Translations under genes and position numbers: made by a program
Assembly (NCBI GenBank): GCA_017467745.1
Contig: JAFUKV010000203.1
Span: forward strand, 1 to 7,977
Direction of reading: 5' to 3'
DNA from: Bacteroidaceae bacterium
GTDB taxonomy: Bacteria > Bacteroidota > Bacteroidia > Bacteroidales > CHK158-818
DNA length: 7,977 bases
Part shown: one piece after another, positions 5,791 to 7,977 of the stretch
Numbering within the stretch: the first letter of the stretch is position 1
How the letters are laid out: every line of letters starts with the position of its first letter
Notes under the pieces: generated by a model
What the model saw: the letters and a program-made list of their open reading frames with translations, nothing else
What the model was told of the DNA's origin: nothing
The model's database searches: none

Positions 5791-6711
5791 ATGAAAAGAC
5801 GCAATTTTATCAAGGGATTAACATTTTCGGGTTTAACAGCAGGGCTGTCTATTGGCAATCTGCAAGCAGAACCTCTGGCTGTTCAAAAGGATGCTGATTT
5901 GGTGGCTATAATGGGAGGCGAACCGGATATCATGCTGCGGCGTGCTTTGGAAGAGATGGGCGGCATCGGCAAATATGTGAAGAAAGGAAATAAAGTTGTT
6001 ATTAAACCGAATATCGGTTGGGATAAGGCTCCTGAAATGGCAGCTAATACCAATCCTATTTTAGTGAAAGAATTGGTTAAACAATGTTTGAGCGCAGGTG
6101 CTGTTGAAGTTTTAGTGTTTGACCATACATGCGATAACTGGCAGCGTTCATATAAAAATAGCGGTATAGAGGATGCTGTAAAAGAAGCCGGAGGAAAAAT
6201 CGTTCCGGGTAATGATGAGTCGATGTATAAAGAGGTAGATCTGCCCAAAGGCGTTACGTTGAAAAAAGCGAAGATTCATCAAGCGTTACTCGATTGCGAT
6301 GTATGGTTTAATGTACCTTTCCTGAAAAATAATGGTGGCGCGAAAATGACAATCTCTATGAAAAATCTAATGGGTATTGTGTGGGATCGTCAGATATTTC
6401 ATCGTTCAAACTTAGACCAATGTATAGCTGACAGCTGTACTTTACTGAAAAAACCTGCCTTGAATATTGTAGATGCTTACCGTGTCTTAAAAACAAATGG
6501 TCCGCAAGGGAAATCGGAGGCTGATGTAGCGACACTGAAAACTTTATTGGTTTCGCCCGATTTTGTTGCCGTTGATACGGCCGCTATTAAGTTCTTCAAT
6601 CAAGTTCAAGAAATGGATGTCAACCGAGTTGGTTATATTGCTAAGGCAGAAGAACTCGGAATCGGGGTTTCTGATTTGAATAAATTGAATGTAAAGAGAA
6701 TAAAACTTTAA
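5791..6711 (+). CDS. Tat-exported DUF362-family protein
   Basis: This is a 306-residue protein. Residues 1-26 form a twin-arginine signal (KRRNFIKGLTFSGLTAGLSIG, cleavage about LQA/EP), so the protein is probably folded before export and may be a periplasmic or membrane-associated cofactor protein. The rest reads as one DUF362 domain: VVIKPNIGWDKAP (residues 69-81), GAVEVLVFDHTCDNW (103-117), DVWFNVPFLKNNGGAKMTISMKNLMGIVWDR (170-200), GPQG (237-240) and SPDFVAVDTAA (255-265). Unlike some DUF362 proteins it lacks a fused ferredoxin domain: the five cysteines (residues 99, 114, 169, 211 and 216) make no CxxCxxC motif. The polyferredoxin gene begins 1 nt after its stop, which suggests that the Fe-S domain is supplied in trans. 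The 48 nt upstream contain no clear promoter box, so it may be read through from smpB. The biochemical function is unknown. Confidence 0.9.
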   Translation: MKRRNFIKGLTFSGLTAGLSIGNLQAEPLAVQKDADLVAIMGGEPDIMLRRALEEMGGIGKYVKKGNKVVIKPNIGWDKAPEMAANTNPILVKELVKQCLSAGAVEVLVFDHTCDNWQRSYKNSGIEDAVKEAGGKIVPGNDESMYKEVDLPKGVTLKKAKIHQALLDCDVWFNVPFLKNNGGAKMTISMKNLMGIVWDRQIFHRSNLDQCIADSCTLLKKPALNIVDAYRVLKTNGPQGKSEADVATLKTLLVSPDFVAVDTAAIKFFNQVQEMDVNRVGYIAKAEELGIGVSDLNKLNVKRIKL

Positions 6712-6712
6712 A

Positions 6713-7714
6713 ATGAATAAACTAAAATATATAAGAGTCTCTATTGCATCGGTATTTTTTGTTGTAATAGGGCTCTTTTTCTTGGATTTTTTAGATATAC
6801 TGCCACTTCAACTTCACTCGATACTACATATTCAATGGATTCCTGCTTTATTATATGGTAATGTATTGATTATTCTGTTTTTATTATTATTGAGTTTGTT
6901 GTTTGGCCGGATATTTTGTTCAACTGTTTGTCCGTTGGGAATATTTCAGGATATTTTAATACGTGTAGAAAATCTGCTTTTGAAAAAAAAGAAACGGAAG
7001 TTGCGTTATAAATATAGAAATCCCAGCAATATATTACGTTATTCTATTTTGTTAGTTACATTGGCCACTTATGTTTTCGGCTTTTCGGCGTTATTGGTAT
7101 GGCTCGATCCGTATAGTAATTTCGGTCGTATTGTATCTAATATTTTTCGCCCAGCCGTTATATGGATAAACAATCTGTTAGCCGGAACAATGAATGCTGT
7201 TGGCGTATATTCCGTTTTTGAAGTTCCTATTAATACGGTTTCACTGTTAGGCGTTGTCGCTTCTGCATTGTTTTTAGCCTTGTTGGTGATTATGACTGTT
7301 TATGGCGGCCGATTATATTGCAATACAATTTGTCCTGTTGGTACTGGATTAGGATTATTAAGTCGTTTCTCTTTGTTTAAAGTGCGTATAGATAAGTCTG
7401 TATGTACAAGTTGCGGATTATGTGCTATGGTATGTAAATCTGAATGTATAGACAGCAAGGTAAAAGAAATTGATGAAAGTCGTTGTATTTCTTGCTACAA
7501 TTGTCTCGATAGTTGTAAAAAGGGCGGTCTGCAATTTCAGTATGTGCCTTTGTTTTCAAAATCGGAGAGATCAGGGTCACCGGCTCCAGCGTATACAATC
7601 AGTCGGTCATTGTGGAGCATTTCGGGTATCGCGAAGGCGACAACCTGTTCACGTTCAACAAGCGCAGGACTGCTGACCAGATGCTGGCGGCGCTGCCATA
7701 TCTGGAAACGGTGA
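6713..7714 (+). CDS. NapH-like membrane polyferredoxin (4Fe-4S), cut by a chimeric junction near its 3' end
   Basis: The frame reads 333 residues, but only about residues 1-282 (to about 7560) belong to this gene. Hydrophobic segments lie near residues 8-28, 46-64, 108-130 and 176-196. Two CxxxCP motifs (Cys69/73 in FCSTVCPLG and Cys203/207 in YCNTICPVG) are the hallmark of the NapH/CcoG/RdxA-type membrane Fe-S proteins. Two CX2CX2CX3C motifs follow (Cys231/234/237/241 and Cys258/261/264/268), enough for two [4Fe-4S] clusters. Such proteins pass electrons between the quinone pool and a partner. The gene starts 1 nt after the DUF362 gene, making that Tat-exported protein the likely partner. 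From about residue 284 the reading (SERSGSPAPAYTISRS...) is an out-of-frame translation of foreign GC-rich DNA, and the stop at 7712-7714 is not the true one. The real C-terminus is missing. Confidence 0.85.
   Translation: MNKLKYIRVSIASVFFVVIGLFFLDFLDILPLQLHSILHIQWIPALLYGNVLIILFLLLLSLLFGRIFCSTVCPLGIFQDILIRVENLLLKKKKRKLRYKYRNPSNILRYSILLVTLATYVFGFSALLVWLDPYSNFGRIVSNIFRPAVIWINNLLAGTMNAVGVYSVFEVPINTVSLLGVVASALFLALLVIMTVYGGRLYCNTICPVGTGLGLLSRFSLFKVRIDKSVCTSCGLCAMVCKSECIDSKVKEIDESRCISCYNCLDSCKKGGLQFQYVPLFSKSERSGSPAPAYTISRSLWSISGIAKATTCSRSTSAGLLTRCWRRCHIWKR
7555..7575. other. Probable chimeric assembly junction
   Basis: Left of this point the sequence is AT-rich Bacteroidales coding DNA (20 and 23 G/C of 60 in the lines starting at 7021 and 7501). 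Right of it, sample lines at 7741 and 7861 each hold 36 G/C of 60. At the same point the polyferredoxin frame stops making sense and a different frame starts to encode the POTRA region of DivIB/FtsQ. Neither gene is complete at the join, and no insertion-sequence end, tRNA or repeat marks it. The exact breakpoint cannot be fixed closer than about 20 nt. Confidence 0.85.
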
Positions 7715-7977
7715 AGATCCGCCGTCAGCTGCCCGAAACAGTCTGCATCGAGGTGACCGCCAGCGAGGAAAAATACTGCTTCACGCAGGCAGACGGCTCC
7801 ACGGTGATCACGTCCCCCTCGTTCAAAGTGCTCCGAATGGGCAGCAATTCCGGCGGTTTGCTCAACATCCGCGGCATGGAAATTCAAACGCCGGTCGCCG
7901 GACAGCTTCTGGAGATCCCCGAGGAAAAGCAGGACGCTCTGCACATCCTGCAGGAGGTTCTGACTGCGCTGGAAGAG
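7561..7977 (+). CDS. DivIB/FtsQ cell-division protein, internal fragment of Clostridia/Firmicutes type
   Basis: From about 7561 the frame ATC-GGA-GAG-ATC stays open for 139 codons to the window edge. It begins with the POTRA-domain signature EIRVTGSSVYNQSVIVEHFGYREGDNLFTFN, then MLAALPYLETVKIRRQLPETVCIEVTASEE, which matches the family pattern 'v.G...ys...I....g...G.nlf......l...lPyi..v.v.R.lP.tl.I.v.Er'. A beta-rich segment follows (YCFTQADGSTVITSPSFKVLRM...LLNIRGMEI), then a helical EEKQDALHILQEVLTALEE. DivIB/FtsQ is a bitopic divisome protein that links FtsL/FtsB(DivIC) to septal wall synthesis. The cytoplasmic tail and membrane segment expected before the POTRA are absent because the sequence begins at the junction, and the 3' end runs off the window. 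GC content and style suggest a gut Clostridia donor. It does not belong to the same genome as the rest. Confidence 0.85.
   Translation, partial: MGEIRVTGSSVYNQSVIVEHFGYREGDNLFTFNKRRTADQMLAALPYLETVKIRRQLPETVCIEVTASEEKYCFTQADGSTVITSPSFKVLRMGSNSGGLLNIRGMEIQTPVAGQLLEIPEEKQDALHILQEVLTALEE

Noticed and set aside
7537..7944. Minus-strand open frame of 135 codons at the right end
   Set aside because: It is the antisense shadow of the GC-rich DivIB/FtsQ fragment and crosses the junction.

Overview
The window looks like a metagenome-derived contig from a gut-type Bacteroidales bacterium, joined near position 7560 to an unrelated piece of DNA. Support for Bacteroidales: an AT-rich coding style, no clear Shine-Dalgarno sequences, TAnnTTTG-type promoter boxes, signal peptides ending in Ala-Gln, and family versions (YIP1, SmpB, papain-like protease) of the Bacteroidetes style. 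The last ~415 bases are about 60% GC where I hand-counted sample lines, against 33-38% just upstream. They encode the middle of a DivIB/FtsQ cell-division protein of Clostridia/Firmicutes type, so the right end is most simply an assembly chimera.

Layout. On the minus strand, 1-1050 holds a three-gene cluster read leftwards: a 118-aa protein I do not recognise, a 100-aa membrane-anchored coiled-coil protein, and the N-terminal part of an AMP-forming acyl-CoA synthetase that runs off the left edge. A divergent promoter region (1051-1179) separates it from a plus-strand pair. The first of the pair (1180-3171) is a secreted caspase-like (C14) protease carrying eight WG repeats and an Ig-like segment. 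The second (3168-4610) is a secreted papain-like (C1) protease with a proline/glutamine-rich hinge and a DUF4384-like C-terminus. Their reading frames overlap in an ATGA, and both keep their catalytic residues.

After a short gap with its own candidate promoter come a YIP1-family membrane protein and SmpB, the tmRNA-binding ribosome-rescue factor, 6 nt apart. A Tat-signal DUF362 protein follows, then, 1 nt later, a NapH-like membrane polyferredoxin whose real sequence is cut by the junction. The DUF362/polyferredoxin pair probably forms a membrane-associated redox unit of unknown substrate.

The best candidate for an under-described system is the WG-repeat caspase / papain-DUF4384 pair: two different cysteine-protease folds, both predicted to be exported and made from one translationally coupled message. 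Its function cannot be read from the sequence. No RNA genes, CRISPR arrays, insertion sequences or convincing terminators were seen.
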